Shown: positions 33,547 to 42,848, counted from the first letter of the stretch. The stretch is 64,000 bases of DNA from Clostridiales bacterium (GCA_018365455.1 JAGZJZ010000024.1:40903-104902); one strand, 5' to 3'. Notes: generated from the sequence alone by a model not told the origin. Numbers and translations: made by a program.

Positions 33547-34308
33547 ATGAGTTTGAAACAAAGAAAACTGGTTGTATTAGCCGGCGCATTTGCATTAGCC
33601 TTTGGAATTGCTCCTGTTGCTAATGCAATGCACATTATGGAAGGTTACCTTGCACCTACATACTGTATTATCTGGGGTGTGTTATGTGTTCCTTTTTTAG
33701 TGGCAGGATTTTTTTCCATTAAAAAAACCCTTGCTGAACACCGTAAAGTCCTGGTAATCCTTGCGATTGCGGGTGCATTTGCATTTGTATTGTCATCCTT
33801 AAAGATTCCATCCGTAACGGGAAGCAGTTCTCATCCCACCGGAACCGGACTGGGTGCGATCTTATTTGGACCAAGTGCTATGAGTATCATCGGCATCATC
33901 GTTTTATTATTCCAGGCAATTCTGCTGGCACATGGAGGGCTTACCACATTGGGAGCCAATACCTTTTCTATGGCGATTGCAGGTCCTTTCCTTGCATTTG
34001 GAATCTACAAGCTCTGCCGGAAATTTAATGTAAATAAATTAGTATCCGTATTCCTGGCAGCTTGCCTGGGCGATTTATTTACCTATATGATTACATCCTT
34101 TCAGCTGGCAATTGCGTATCCTTCGGAGGTTGGCGGATTTATGGCTTCCCTCACCAAATTCATGGGTATTTTCGCAGTAACCCAGGTACCCCTTGCCATT
34201 ATTGAAGGTATCATTACAGCCGTTGTGATGATTGGTCTGGAATCCTATGCTAAATCTGAATTAACAGATCTTGGTTATTTTAAAGGAGGTGTCGTTAATG
34301 GGCGGTAA
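33547..34308 (+). CDS. cbiM: Cobalt ECF transporter S component CbiM
   Basis: 253 residues. A signal peptide (1-27, ending APVANA) is followed by MHIMEGYLAPTYCIIWG. In CbiM the mature N-terminal Met-His coordinates Co2+, so cleavage after Ala27 would create the binding site. Six or so membrane helices follow, including GSSSHPTGTGLGAILFGP with the conserved His and the AHGGLTTLGANTFSMAIAGP loop. With CbiN, CbiQ and CbiO it forms the CbiMNQO cobalt importer. AGGAGG precedes the ATG; expression is under the cobalamin riboswitch. Confidence 0.97.
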   Translation: MSLKQRKLVVLAGAFALAFGIAPVANAMHIMEGYLAPTYCIIWGVLCVPFLVAGFFSIKKTLAEHRKVLVILAIAGAFAFVLSSLKIPSVTGSSSHPTGTGLGAILFGPSAMSIIGIIVLLFQAILLAHGGLTTLGANTFSMAIAGPFLAFGIYKLCRKFNVNKLVSVFLAACLGDLFTYMITSFQLAIAYPSEVGGFMASLTKFMGIFAVTQVPLAIIEGIITAVVMIGLESYAKSELTDLGYFKGGVVNGR

Positions 34309-34636
34309 AGGAAAAACAGTCATTATTCTGCTTTTAATCTGTGTATTAATTGCAGTTATTCCTCTGGCTTTGAACAAAGATTCGGAATTCGGCGGTGCGG
34401 ATGGTGCTGCTGAAGAAGCGATCACCCAGATCGACCCCAGTTATCAGCCTTGGGCATCTCCTATTATGGAACCGCCGGGCGGAGAAACAGAAAGTCTTCT
34501 CTTCTGTCTTCAGGCTGCTCTTGGCGCAGGTGTATTTGGCTATTGTATCGGTATGCTGCGTGAACGCACAAAGCATGCGAAAAAGGATGAAGAGAACAAC
34601 GGAACTTTTAACAGTTCGAAAAAAGCGAAAGCTTAA
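34298..34636 (+). CDS. cbiN: Cobalt transporter accessory subunit CbiN
   Basis: 112 residues with two membrane helices (about 5-24 and 72-90) and a short outside loop containing FGGADGAAEEAI and YQPWASPIMEPPGGETESLLFCLQAALGAG, the CbiN signature. It stimulates cobalt loading of CbiM. The ATG at 34298 was chosen because GGAGG lies 7 bases before it; it overlaps the end of cbiM by 11 bases. The tail is longer and more charged than usual. Confidence 0.93.
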   Translation: MGGKGKTVIILLLICVLIAVIPLALNKDSEFGGADGAAEEAITQIDPSYQPWASPIMEPPGGETESLLFCLQAALGAGVFGYCIGMLRERTKHAKKDEENNGTFNSSKKAKA

Positions 34637-34680
34637 TTGCCGGAATCTCTTAAATACTATATAATGGGAAGGTTCATAAA

Positions 34681-35466
34681 ATGATCATCATAGATAAGCT
34701 ATGTTATACTTCAAAATTAAGATATACAAATGCTTCTGTTAAAACAGCTCTTGCAATAATTACACTTTTAGTTTGTGTAATAGATCGTTCGATTGCATTG
34801 TCTGTCTGCATTTTATTTGCAATGGGATATCTCACCATACATCTTGGAGGGATATCCCCTTCCCATTATTTCAGGCTGATGCGAATACCGCTTATCTTCT
34901 TATTTTTAAGCACCATTGCTATTATTATTAATTTTTCTAAAACTCCCCTCTCGGCTTTTGCTGTTCCCATCGGGAATATCTATATAACAAGCAGCCGGAC
35001 ATCCCTGCTATTTGCAGCACAGCTGATTCTAACTGCCCTGGCAAGCGTTTCCTGTTTATATTTTTTATCGCTTTCCACCCCTATTACAGACATTTTAACT
35101 GTTTTTCGGAAAATCCATTGTCCGGAAATAATGATAGAACTGATGCTGCTCATTTACCGTTTTATTTTTGTATTACTGGATATCGCAGATTCCCTGACCT
35201 GCGCACAGCGCTCCCGTCTTGGAAATGTGAATTTGAAAACTTCCTGCAAATCCATGGGAAACCTGATTTCGGCATTGTTTATCCGCGCTTTTAAAAAATC
35301 TTCCTTTTTGTTTGATGCTATGGAATCCCGTTGTTATGACGGAACGATTCATGTTCTGGAAGAAAATTATCCTGCTAAGAAAAATCATATTATTTATCTG
35401 ATTGTATTTGAACTGACTTTGATTATTCTATCCGTGATACTGCGTATCTGCGGATTACATATATAG
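34681..35466 (+). CDS. cbiQ: Cobalt ECF transporter T component CbiQ
   Basis: 261 residues, five to six membrane helices and the coupling-helix region CAQRSRLGNVN...AFKKSSFLFDAMESRCYDG, where the Ala-Arg-Gly-type motifs that contact the ATPase lie. Couples CbiO hydrolysis to CbiM. Starts 44 bases after cbiN and ends 12 bases before cbiO. Confidence 0.94.
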   Translation: MIIIDKLCYTSKLRYTNASVKTALAIITLLVCVIDRSIALSVCILFAMGYLTIHLGGISPSHYFRLMRIPLIFLFLSTIAIIINFSKTPLSAFAVPIGNIYITSSRTSLLFAAQLILTALASVSCLYFLSLSTPITDILTVFRKIHCPEIMIELMLLIYRFIFVLLDIADSLTCAQRSRLGNVNLKTSCKSMGNLISALFIRAFKKSSFLFDAMESRCYDGTIHVLEENYPAKKNHIIYLIVFELTLIILSVILRICGLHI

Positions 35467-35478
35467 AGGAGAAAACTT

Positions 35479-37140
35479 ATGAACGATATTATCCTGAAAG
35501 CCGAAAATGTGTGTTATGCCTATGAAGACGGCAACCAGGCATTAAATGGGATCAACCTGGAAATCCGCAAGGGCAGAAAAATTGCTTTTATGGGCGCCAA
35601 TGGTTCCGGTAAATCTACTTTTTTCCTTTGCCTGAACGGCATACACCGGCCCGGGAGCGGAACGATGTACTTCTATGGAAAACCTTACGACTATAGCCGG
35701 AAAGGTCTGTTAGCCCTTCGCAGCAAAGTGGGCATTGTATTTCAGGACCCGGATAACCAGTTGTTTTCAGCCAGTGTATATCAGGAAATTTCCTTCGGGA
35801 TCCTGAATCTGGGCGTAGATGAAGAAACCGCTAAAAAAGAGGTGGAAGATGTGATCGAACACCTTGAAATCACCCCTTTTCGAAGCAAACCTACCCATGC
35901 TTTAAGCGGCGGGCAGAAAAAGCAGGTATCTATCGCAGATATTCTGGTTATGCATCCAGATGTAATAATATTTGACGAACCGGCTGCAGCGCTGGACCCC
36001 AAGCACACCACCCTGGTAAACCAGATCATTGATCAATTAACCCATCAGGGAATAACCGTCATTATTTCCACTCACGACGTTGACTTTGCTCTGAAATGGG
36101 CCGATGATGTGGTATTGTTTAAAGACGGCACCGTTTATATGGAAGGAGCACCGGAAGAAGTCTTTGTAAATAAATCCGTGCTTCACCAGACAAATCTGGA
36201 ACAGCCCGCTGCAATCCAGCTATTTGAAAGTCTTTGTAAGAAGGGAGTCCTTCTCCCCTCTCTCCCACTGCCAAAAAGCCTGTCCACTTTGGAAGGCTAT
36301 ATTGAAAAAATAAGTACAAAACCACATTATGGAGGAACGAAATTGGAAGACACGAACAAGAAGCAGGCAATTCTGGTGGTTAGCTTTGGAACCAGCTATG
36401 ACGAAACCAGAAAGGTTACCATTGATGCCATCGAAAATTCGATACAGGAGGCTTTTCCTGAATTCAGGGTTTACCGTGCCTGGACAAGCAAAATGATTCT
36501 GGCAAAGATTAAAAAAAGAGATGGTATCCACATTCACAATGTAAAAGAAGCAATGGAACAAATGAAAGCAGATGGGATTACGGATGTTGTCGTTCAGCCA
36601 ACCCATGTGATCAACGGCATCGAGAATGACCTGATGCAGGAAGACGCCCTGGCTTTCCAGGAATCCTTTCATTCCATACGCTTTGGCAACCCGCTGCTCA
36701 CTACCGAGGAAGATAACCAGACTGTGATACGAGCTGTGTCAAGTGAGTTTTCATCCCTTTCCGAAGATGAAGTGCTGGTTATGATGGGACATGGGACAAC
36801 CCATTATGCCAATGCAATCTATGCTGCACTTGATTATGCTTTCAAAGATTATGGCTATGAAAATATATACCTGGGTACTGTGGAAGCATATCCTTCCATG
36901 TCTTCAATCTTAAAAATGATTGCTGCAAAAAAACCGAAAAAAGTTGTTTTGGCACCATTTATGATCGTTGCCGGAGACCATGCCAGAAATGATATGGCGG
37001 GCGATGATCCGGAATCCTGGTACTGCCAATTGAAAGAAGCGGGATATCCAGTAGAATGCGTGTTAAAAGGTCTGGGGGAATACTCCAGTATACGTAATCT
37101 GTTTATCAATCATATACGAATGACTCTAGATGAGAAATAA
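35479..37140 (+). CDS. cbiO-cbiK: Cobalt transporter ATPase CbiO fused to sirohydrochlorin cobaltochelatase CbiK
   Basis: 553 residues. Residues 1-280 are CbiO: Walker A GANGSGKST (39-47), Q-loop VFQDPDNQLF, ABC signature LSGGQKKQ, Walker B VIIFDEPAAALDP and the H-loop STHD. Residues about 290-553 are CbiK: ILVVSFGTSYDETRKVTIDAIE, QPTHVINGIEND, and histidines in MMGHGTTHYANA (about 438) and MIVAGDHARNDMAG (about 502), metal and proton sites of class II chelatases. CbiK inserts Co2+ into sirohydrochlorin. An ideal internal site, GGAGG (36331-36335) 7 bases before TTG at 36343, could also give free CbiK, starting LEDTNKKQAIL. Last gene of the operon. Confidence 0.95.
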   Translation: MNDIILKAENVCYAYEDGNQALNGINLEIRKGRKIAFMGANGSGKSTFFLCLNGIHRPGSGTMYFYGKPYDYSRKGLLALRSKVGIVFQDPDNQLFSASVYQEISFGILNLGVDEETAKKEVEDVIEHLEITPFRSKPTHALSGGQKKQVSIADILVMHPDVIIFDEPAAALDPKHTTLVNQIIDQLTHQGITVIISTHDVDFALKWADDVVLFKDGTVYMEGAPEEVFVNKSVLHQTNLEQPAAIQLFESLCKKGVLLPSLPLPKSLSTLEGYIEKISTKPHYGGTKLEDTNKKQAILVVSFGTSYDETRKVTIDAIENSIQEAFPEFRVYRAWTSKMILAKIKKRDGIHIHNVKEAMEQMKADGITDVVVQPTHVINGIENDLMQEDALAFQESFHSIRFGNPLLTTEEDNQTVIRAVSSEFSSLSEDEVLVMMGHGTTHYANAIYAALDYAFKDYGYENIYLGTVEAYPSMSSILKMIAAKKPKKVVLAPFMIVAGDHARNDMAGDDPESWYCQLKEAGYPVECVLKGLGEYSSIRNLFINHIRMTLDEK

Positions 37141-37152
37141 AGACGTACCCCT

Positions 37153-37185
37153 AAAAATCCGATTGTTTATGACAATCGGATTTTT
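37153..37185 (+). terminator. Terminator of the cbiMNQO-cbiK operon
   Basis: AAAAATCCGATTGT, 5-base loop, ACAATCGGATTTTT: a 14-bp perfect stem with T-run. Confidence 0.93.
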
Positions 37186-37261
37186 ATTATATCCAAATCA
37201 AATTTTGTATGCCTTTTTCTATCTTTACAGGGTGGATACTACTTTATAATTTTTCAACCTC

Positions 37262-37316
37262 TTGTATTCACTATCCTTTGGTGATATAATATTCATATCC
37301 CCCCATAGGGGATATG
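37262..37316 (+). promoter_or_regulatory. Promoter and G/C-tract palindrome before the EamA gene
   Basis: TTGTAT (37262-37267), 17-base spacer, TATAAT (37285-37290). Immediately downstream: CATATCCCC-CCATA-GGGGATATG (37294-37316), a perfect 9-bp inverted repeat. C-tract/G-tract dyads flanked by AT resemble operators of the CsoR/CstR/FrmR family (inference). Confidence 0.65.
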
Positions 37317-37337
37317 AACAGAAAGGAAGTGCGCATT

Positions 37338-38270
37338 ATGAAAATAACATTCCAAAAACACATTGCTGTATTTAGCGCCATCGCTGCAGCTGTTCTTTAT
37401 TCCATAAGTTCCCCGGTTTCTAAACTGCTGTTATCGGAAATACCGCCTGCCCTTATGGCATCCCTGCTCTACCTGGGTGCCGGATTTGGAATGGCATCCA
37501 TTAATTTGATTCAAAAAAAGGCTGCATCCCCTTCCAAAGACACGCCTTTTGTAAAACGGGATTTCCCCTACATTGCAGGTATGATTTTACTGGATATTGC
37601 GGCTCCTTTTTTATTAATGATGGGACTTTCAAAAGCCTCCGCAGCCAATGTATCTCTTTTAAATAATTTTGAGATTGTTGCTACTTCACTGATCGCTTTT
37701 ACCCTGTTCCGGGAAAAAATTACGGGACGGCTCTGGTTTGGCATCGGATTGATTACGCTTTCCAGCCTGATACTATCTCTGCCCGAACCTGGAAGCCTCT
37801 CCTTTTCCTACAGTTCACTTTTTGTGCTGGGCGCATGTGTATGCTGGGGATTTGAAAATAATTGTACCCGCATGCTTTCGAAAAACAGTCCTTTGAAAGT
37901 GGTTATCATCAAAGGCTTTGGTTCCGGGACCGGCTCCTTGCTCCTGTCCTTTCTTCTTCATGAGAACGGTATTCCCGCCCTTTATATCTTCTGTACCCTG
38001 ATTTTAGGCTTTGTATCCTATGGTTTGAGTATTTTTTGCTATGTATATGCCCAAAGAAGCCTCGGGGCAGCAAAAACCAGTGCCTATTACTCTATATCAC
38101 CATTTATTGGGGTATTTCTCTCCCTCATTATTTTCCGGGAAATACCCCATGTAAGTTTTGTTCTGGCATTTCTGGTAATGGCTGCAGGTACATACTATAC
38201 CTCAACAGATGCTAAAAAGAGCCGTTTTCTGTTCTTTCGTAAAAAGCCAATTACTCATGTTCAGATTTAA
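37338..38270 (+). CDS. EamA-family (DMT superfamily) transporter
   Basis: 310 residues, ten predicted membrane helices in two EamA halves (about 8-140 and 155-290). Typical stretches: FSAIAAAVLYSISSPVSKLLLSEIPPALMASLLYLGAGFG, ASAANVSLLNNFEIVATSLIAFTLFREKI and AAKTSAYYSISPFIGVFLSLIIFREIP. DMT proteins export metabolites, amino acids or drugs; the substrate is unknown. The ATG at 37338 has AGGAAG 8 bases upstream; an ATG at 37314 lies inside the operator-like palindrome. Its place between two B12 operons may be coincidental. Confidence 0.88.
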   Translation: MKITFQKHIAVFSAIAAAVLYSISSPVSKLLLSEIPPALMASLLYLGAGFGMASINLIQKKAASPSKDTPFVKRDFPYIAGMILLDIAAPFLLMMGLSKASAANVSLLNNFEIVATSLIAFTLFREKITGRLWFGIGLITLSSLILSLPEPGSLSFSYSSLFVLGACVCWGFENNCTRMLSKNSPLKVVIIKGFGSGTGSLLLSFLLHENGIPALYIFCTLILGFVSYGLSIFCYVYAQRSLGAAKTSAYYSISPFIGVFLSLIIFREIPHVSFVLAFLVMAAGTYYTSTDAKKSRFLFFRKKPITHVQI

Positions 38271-38418
38271 TCTTGTTTCACACAGAACTGTCTAAACACA
38301 ATATGCTATATCCAAAAAAGAATAACCTGCTGCCGCCCGTGGATCCCAACATTCTGAGGAAACAGCTTTGTGGCAGCAGTCTGAATGCCGGGAAGATTCG
38401 AGTTGGATATGGCATTGA

Positions 38419-40215
38419 TTATTGCCCCAATATTTTATCTACAATACCGTCTAAAAGCAGATCCTGCCCTCTGGTATCCAGAACGTAGCTTGCCAGGTAT
38501 TGGTTATCGGTAATAATACCATCCACGCCCATTTCTACATATTTGCGAATGGATTTTTCGTTATTTAAGGTCCAGACATAGATCGGCTTTCCGTTGGCTT
38601 TCAGGCGGCTTATCATATTTCTCGTTACAAAGGTAGCTTCCACACTGAATGCATCCGCTTCCTCCATATTTTCCAGGCTTCCATATGCAACAGCTGATAT
38701 TAAACCGGTTTTAATTTCCGGGGCCAGCTCTTTTATCTTTTTTAGTATTTTACGGTCCATGGAAACCACCATACACTGCTCCTGATATTGATATTGCCGT
38801 ATAAGGTCAACCGTCCTCTGTTCCAGATTCTGCTCATGTCCGGTACTTTTCAATTCAATCATTAATTTTATGTTATTTCCCGCTTCCTGAATCATTTCCT
38901 CCAGTGTGGGGATTTTTTCGTCTTTGTAGCGGTAAGCAGTGCGGATTCCCGCATCATACTGTCTTAATTCATTAAAATCAACATCCCATACATTCTTTCG
39001 GACTCCGGCTGTCCGTTCAAAATTAGCGTCATGCATAACAATCAGCTGCCCGTCTTTTGTTTCCTGCACATCAATTTCTGCATAATCTGCTTTGCTGTCT
39101 ATAGCTTCATGCAGTGCCGCAATTGTATTTTCCGGGGCAAACATGGCGCCTGCACGATGGGCAACAATATCGATATGTGCGTTATCGTCCCGCAGCATGG
39201 CTGCGCTTACGGCATAAGGCGTATTATCAATATACAATCCCAGTATCAGAAATACCATAACCAGTACTACCACCTTTTTTCCCATTCTCAGCAGCAGATG
39301 CCGTTCATCTTTTTGACGATTCACAATGCTGCATCCACTTTGTTCATAATAATACACAGAAATATATCCCAGATTGAAGACCGCCAGGCCAATGGTACTC
39401 AAAACAATTCCAAGACCGCTCCAAACCGTTAGATTAAACCAGAAATAGTCCTTTGCTTCCACCCCTGTGCGGAAGAACTTAGCAACTGCCAGAAGAATTG
39501 CAATTACTGCAGCTGCTGCAATTATTTCAAAAATAATATAAAGGATATTCCACAAAATAAAAGAAAAAATTGAACCGATAAATTTATGCTTTGTTTTATG
39601 AATACTCTCTTTACATCCCCGAAAGAAACTTTTATTTTCCAGGACTACTTCATGCAGACTGAATACCAGCCTGAATACGATTATCATTACAATCAGCATA
39701 GCCGAAATAAAGAAAATGTTTAATACTCTATTCTCCACAATAAAATCCAGAATAAACCCCGGTATCTCAAAACCCTGAAACGGACCTGAGGTAAAAGGGA
39801 TCCCCGCCAGAGGCATCATCAGAATGACAAAGAAAAGCAATGGCAGGTTAAACGGCTTAAATACGATAATGGCTTTTTTCATAGACTGAATCAACAGCCC
39901 CCGCACCTTAATCGGTTCGTCTCTTCGGCTGTGGTCAAAATAAATGATAATTCCTGTTATTTCCATATAAATAAAGAATGCGAGCAACAACAGTAAAAAT
40001 AATAATCCCAGTATCAAAATTGGAGAAGTAAACAGGCGGCCTGCATTGTCCATGGTAATATAATATAAAGCTGCCCGGGCCATCAACTCTTCTAACCCTG
40101 TCTGCAGAAAAACCAGGCCGGTCATCCAGATCATTTTATAAATCGCTTCAAAAAGAAGTAATGTTGTCCAATCCCAGCTTATTAACTGTAACGTTTTTTT
40201 ATATTTTTGTATCAT
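38419..40215 (-). CDS. Membrane-anchored glycerophosphodiester phosphodiesterase
   Basis: 598 residues. The first half (1-330) holds about seven or eight membrane helices of the GPDPase-membrane family. The second half is a GP-PDE TIM barrel: VAHRAGAMFAPENTIAALHEAIDSKADYAEIDVQETKDGQLIVMHDANFERTAG (about 350-405) with the catalytic HR...E/D...H set, later MIELKSTGHE and VWTLNNEKSIRKYVEMGVDGIITDNQ. It would cleave glycerophosphodiesters or lipoteichoic-type polymers outside the membrane. GGAGGT precedes the ATG; a large hairpin stands just before that. Confidence 0.92.
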   Translation of the reverse strand: MIQKYKKTLQLISWDWTTLLLFEAIYKMIWMTGLVFLQTGLEELMARAALYYITMDNAGRLFTSPILILGLLFLLLLLAFFIYMEITGIIIYFDHSRRDEPIKVRGLLIQSMKKAIIVFKPFNLPLLFFVILMMPLAGIPFTSGPFQGFEIPGFILDFIVENRVLNIFFISAMLIVMIIVFRLVFSLHEVVLENKSFFRGCKESIHKTKHKFIGSIFSFILWNILYIIFEIIAAAAVIAILLAVAKFFRTGVEAKDYFWFNLTVWSGLGIVLSTIGLAVFNLGYISVYYYEQSGCSIVNRQKDERHLLLRMGKKVVVLVMVFLILGLYIDNTPYAVSAAMLRDDNAHIDIVAHRAGAMFAPENTIAALHEAIDSKADYAEIDVQETKDGQLIVMHDANFERTAGVRKNVWDVDFNELRQYDAGIRTAYRYKDEKIPTLEEMIQEAGNNIKLMIELKSTGHEQNLEQRTVDLIRQYQYQEQCMVVSMDRKILKKIKELAPEIKTGLISAVAYGSLENMEEADAFSVEATFVTRNMISRLKANGKPIYVWTLNNEKSIRKYVEMGVDGIITDNQYLASYVLDTRGQDLLLDGIVDKILGQ

Positions 40216-40232
40216 AACCTAGTACCTCCAGT

Positions 40233-40326
40233 GTAAATAAGCCATTACACATCGTTCATGTTATCTGCGTCAGGTGTTCATCTGTAGAGTGATCACATCG
40301 CGTGTGTTATGTAATGGCGTATTTAC
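40233..40326 (-). promoter_or_regulatory. Large stem-loop in the leader of the glycerophosphodiesterase gene
   Basis: Arms 40233-40249 and 40310-40326 pair over 17 positions (GTAAATA-GCCATTACA with TGTAATGGC-TATTTAC; one mismatch), enclosing 60 bases. Next to it, GGCG-TATTTA-CGCC forms an alternative hairpin with one arm, and AACTGG...CCAGTT (about 40370-40402) makes a second stem. On the minus strand the big stem ends a few bases before the GGAGGT site, so folding could affect translation. It may instead be a mobile repeat; no second copy is seen here. Confidence 0.5.
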
Positions 40327-40497
40327 GCCGGCGTTATCGCCTCTTAAACCCGTAATTTTTTCTATAGAGAAAACTGGCATACCAAGTATTAGGCACACCA
40401 GTTAGTATTCCATTTTTAAGGATATAAACTCCTGTTATATAATTGAATTTTTACTGGACATATTCGCTTACATTCATAAGCGTCATGCCATACTGCT

Positions 40498-41139
40498 CTA
40501 TTCCCTGTTATCATCAATCATATATAACAGCGCATTACAGATACAGGCTGCAATATTGCTCCCGCCTTTTCTTCCCCGTGCAACAATATAAGGAACGTCA
40601 CTGTCCATAATCAATTCCTTAGACTGTACTACATTTACAAATCCAACCGGAACACCGATAATTAATTCAGGATCTAACTTTTTCTCCTGAATCAGTTCAT
40701 AAATCCTCACTAATGCCGTAGGCGCATTTCCAATGGCAAAGATTAGTTTTTCCCCCATTGCAGCAGCTTTATCCATACTGGCTGTGGCTCTGGTACTGCC
40801 ATTTTCCCTGGCTGTCTGAGCCACGTCTTCGTCTGACATAAAGCAGTATACCTCACCGCCGTACTTAGCAAGGGCTTTCTTATTAATGCCGGCTTTTGCC
40901 ATCTGAGTATCGGTAACGATACAGGCACCAGACTTTATTGCACTGATTGCTTTTGCCACTGCCTCTTCTGAAAAGCACAGATTATCTGCGTAATCAAAGT
41001 CAGCACTGGTGTGGATACAGCGTTTGATAATCAGTTCCTGATCTTTTGGAAGTATCCTTTCTCCAAGCTCTTCCGTAATGATCTCAAAGCTTCTCTTTTC
41101 TATATCTCTGGGTTTTACATTTTCTAATTCTACTTTCAT
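40498..41139 (-). CDS. cbiC: Cobalt-precorrin-8 methylmutase
   Basis: 213 residues; moves the methyl group from C11 to C12 to give cobyrinate. Recognised by DIEKRSFEII, IKRCIHTSADFDYADNL with the catalytic His, GACIVTDTQMAKAGINK, and GVPVGFVNVVQSKELIM...PYIVARGRKGGSNIAACICNALL. Last gene of the long minus-strand cbi operon; there is no clear terminator after it, only a weak GC hairpin CGCTTA...TAAGCG near 40470. Confidence 0.97.
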   Translation of the reverse strand: MKVELENVKPRDIEKRSFEIITEELGERILPKDQELIIKRCIHTSADFDYADNLCFSEEAVAKAISAIKSGACIVTDTQMAKAGINKKALAKYGGEVYCFMSDEDVAQTARENGSTRATASMDKAAAMGEKLIFAIGNAPTALVRIYELIQEKKLDPELIIGVPVGFVNVVQSKELIMDSDVPYIVARGRKGGSNIAACICNALLYMIDDNRE

Positions 41140-41206
41140 GATGTCCTCTCATTCCGCTTACCTGCGTTTTTTATCATATTCAACGCACGAATGCTCAAAT
41201 GCTCTG

Positions 41207-42718
41207 TTAAATGCCTTCTTCCATAATCCGGTATATTTTCTTCATATCAAAATGCTTTCTCAGCTCTGATGCCAGAATATCATACTGGGTTTCTTTAAAT
41301 GCCTGGAAGTCTACACTGGTTATCTCTGTTGCATCTATCCCTTTTATTCTGCCCAGTGACATGATCACTTCCTTTGCCACTTCTTCCTTGTCAAAAATGC
41401 CGTGTACATAGGTTCCATAGACATGAGCTCTGTATGCTCCGTCCGGTTTTTCTTTCGAATGCGTTACCCCGTCAGAGACAGCGGTTAGAGGTACACAGCC
41501 TTCTTTTAAAGTACTGCTGCCCATATGGATCTCATAGCCTTCCAGCTTTACACCGGAGAGGCTGTCAAGTGGACCGTCAATCCTGCCAAATGTTCCGGAT
41601 ACCCGGGTTCTTGTCTTTTCTTTTTCAAATACGGTATCCATAGGCAATAGACCCATTCCTTTGATCTCCCCTCCGGCTTCCACACAATCCGGATCAGACA
41701 GTGTCTCACCCAGCATCTGGTATCCGCCGCAGACCCCAAAAATAATTTTCCCTGCTGCTGCCAGCTTTTGCACTGATGCCTCCAGACCGTTCTGGCGCAT
41801 CCAAAGCAAATCTTCCATGGTATTTTTCGTACCCGGTAAAATAATCATATCCGGGTTCTTAAGCTCTGAGACGGAATGTACGTAACGAAGGGATACGCCC
41901 TCCATGCTCTCAAATGGATTAAAATCAGTAAAATTAGAGATTCTTGGCAGGCGTATGACTGCTATATCGATTAAGCCAACTTCCTGATTTCCCGAAAAAC
42001 GTTCTGTCAGGCTGTCTTCGTCTTCCACCTCAATCTGAAGATAAGGCGCTACTCCCACCACGGGGATGCCAGCCCGCTCTTCCAGCATTTCAACTCCCGG
42101 TTCCAGAATGGTCTTATCTCCCCGGAACTTGTTAATGATCAGGCCCTTTATCATTGCCTTCTCATCCTCTTCCAATAACATTACCGTACCGATCAGCTGT
42201 GCAAACACACCGCCTCTGTCAATGTCTCCAACAAGGAGAACCGGGGCTTTCGCCATTTTCGCCATGCCCATATTTACAATATCTTCCTGCTTTAAATTAA
42301 TTTCTGCTGGGCTCCCGGCACCCTCGATTACAATAATATCGTATTCCTCTTCCAGTTTATGATAAGCACGCAGCACATCAGGAACCAGATTCTTTTTATA
42401 CGCAAAATATTCTCTTGCGCTCATATTCCCAACCACTTCTCCATTTACGATCACTTGTGAACCGATATCATTAGTGGGCTTTAAAAGTATGGGATTCATA
42501 TAAACAGAAGGCTTGATACCTGCTGCTTCTGCCTGCATAACCTGTGCACGTCCCATCTCAAGCCCTTCTTCCGTAATAAATGAATTTAAAGCCATGTTCT
42601 GGGATTTAAAAGGTGCTACTTTGTAACCGTCCTGCTTAAAGATCCTGCAAAGCCCCGCCGCTAACAGACTCTTGCCTGCATTAGACATGGTCCCCTGCAC
42701 CATAATTGCTTTTGCCAT
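41207..42718 (-). CDS. cbiP: Cobyric acid synthase (adenosylcobyrate synthase)
   Basis: 503 residues (CbiP/CobQ). ATP-dependent amidation of side chains b, d, e and g using glutamine. The N-terminal dethiobiotin-synthetase-like ATPase (IMVQGTMSNAGKSLLAAGLCRIFKQDG; FKSQNMALNSFITEEGLEMGRAQVMQAEAA) is followed by a class-I-type glutaminase domain with the nucleophile Cys in FGVCGGYQMLGE (about 330) and the His in YVHGIFD. Sits between cobD and cbiC with a gap of 130 bases before it. Confidence 0.98.
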   Translation of the reverse strand: MAKAIMVQGTMSNAGKSLLAAGLCRIFKQDGYKVAPFKSQNMALNSFITEEGLEMGRAQVMQAEAAGIKPSVYMNPILLKPTNDIGSQVIVNGEVVGNMSAREYFAYKKNLVPDVLRAYHKLEEEYDIIVIEGAGSPAEINLKQEDIVNMGMAKMAKAPVLLVGDIDRGGVFAQLIGTVMLLEEDEKAMIKGLIINKFRGDKTILEPGVEMLEERAGIPVVGVAPYLQIEVEDEDSLTERFSGNQEVGLIDIAVIRLPRISNFTDFNPFESMEGVSLRYVHSVSELKNPDMIILPGTKNTMEDLLWMRQNGLEASVQKLAAAGKIIFGVCGGYQMLGETLSDPDCVEAGGEIKGMGLLPMDTVFEKEKTRTRVSGTFGRIDGPLDSLSGVKLEGYEIHMGSSTLKEGCVPLTAVSDGVTHSKEKPDGAYRAHVYGTYVHGIFDKEEVAKEVIMSLGRIKGIDATEITSVDFQAFKETQYDILASELRKHFDMKKIYRIMEEGI

Positions 42719-42848
42719 ATTTTCCTCCTATGTGACACTTTTGCTAACCTTTTTCTGATAGAAAGCTTAACCTGCTCCCTGATTTGCTATGAACTTACTC
42801 TTTGAATTTCACTCAAACGCCAATTTAAGTCCCGGGTGCACGAAACCT

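Noticed and set aside
38273..38488. 71-codon frame on the plus strand after the EamA gene
   Set aside because: Starts 2 bases after the EamA stop without a ribosome binding site and runs into the convergent glycerophosphodiesterase gene; no recognisable domain.
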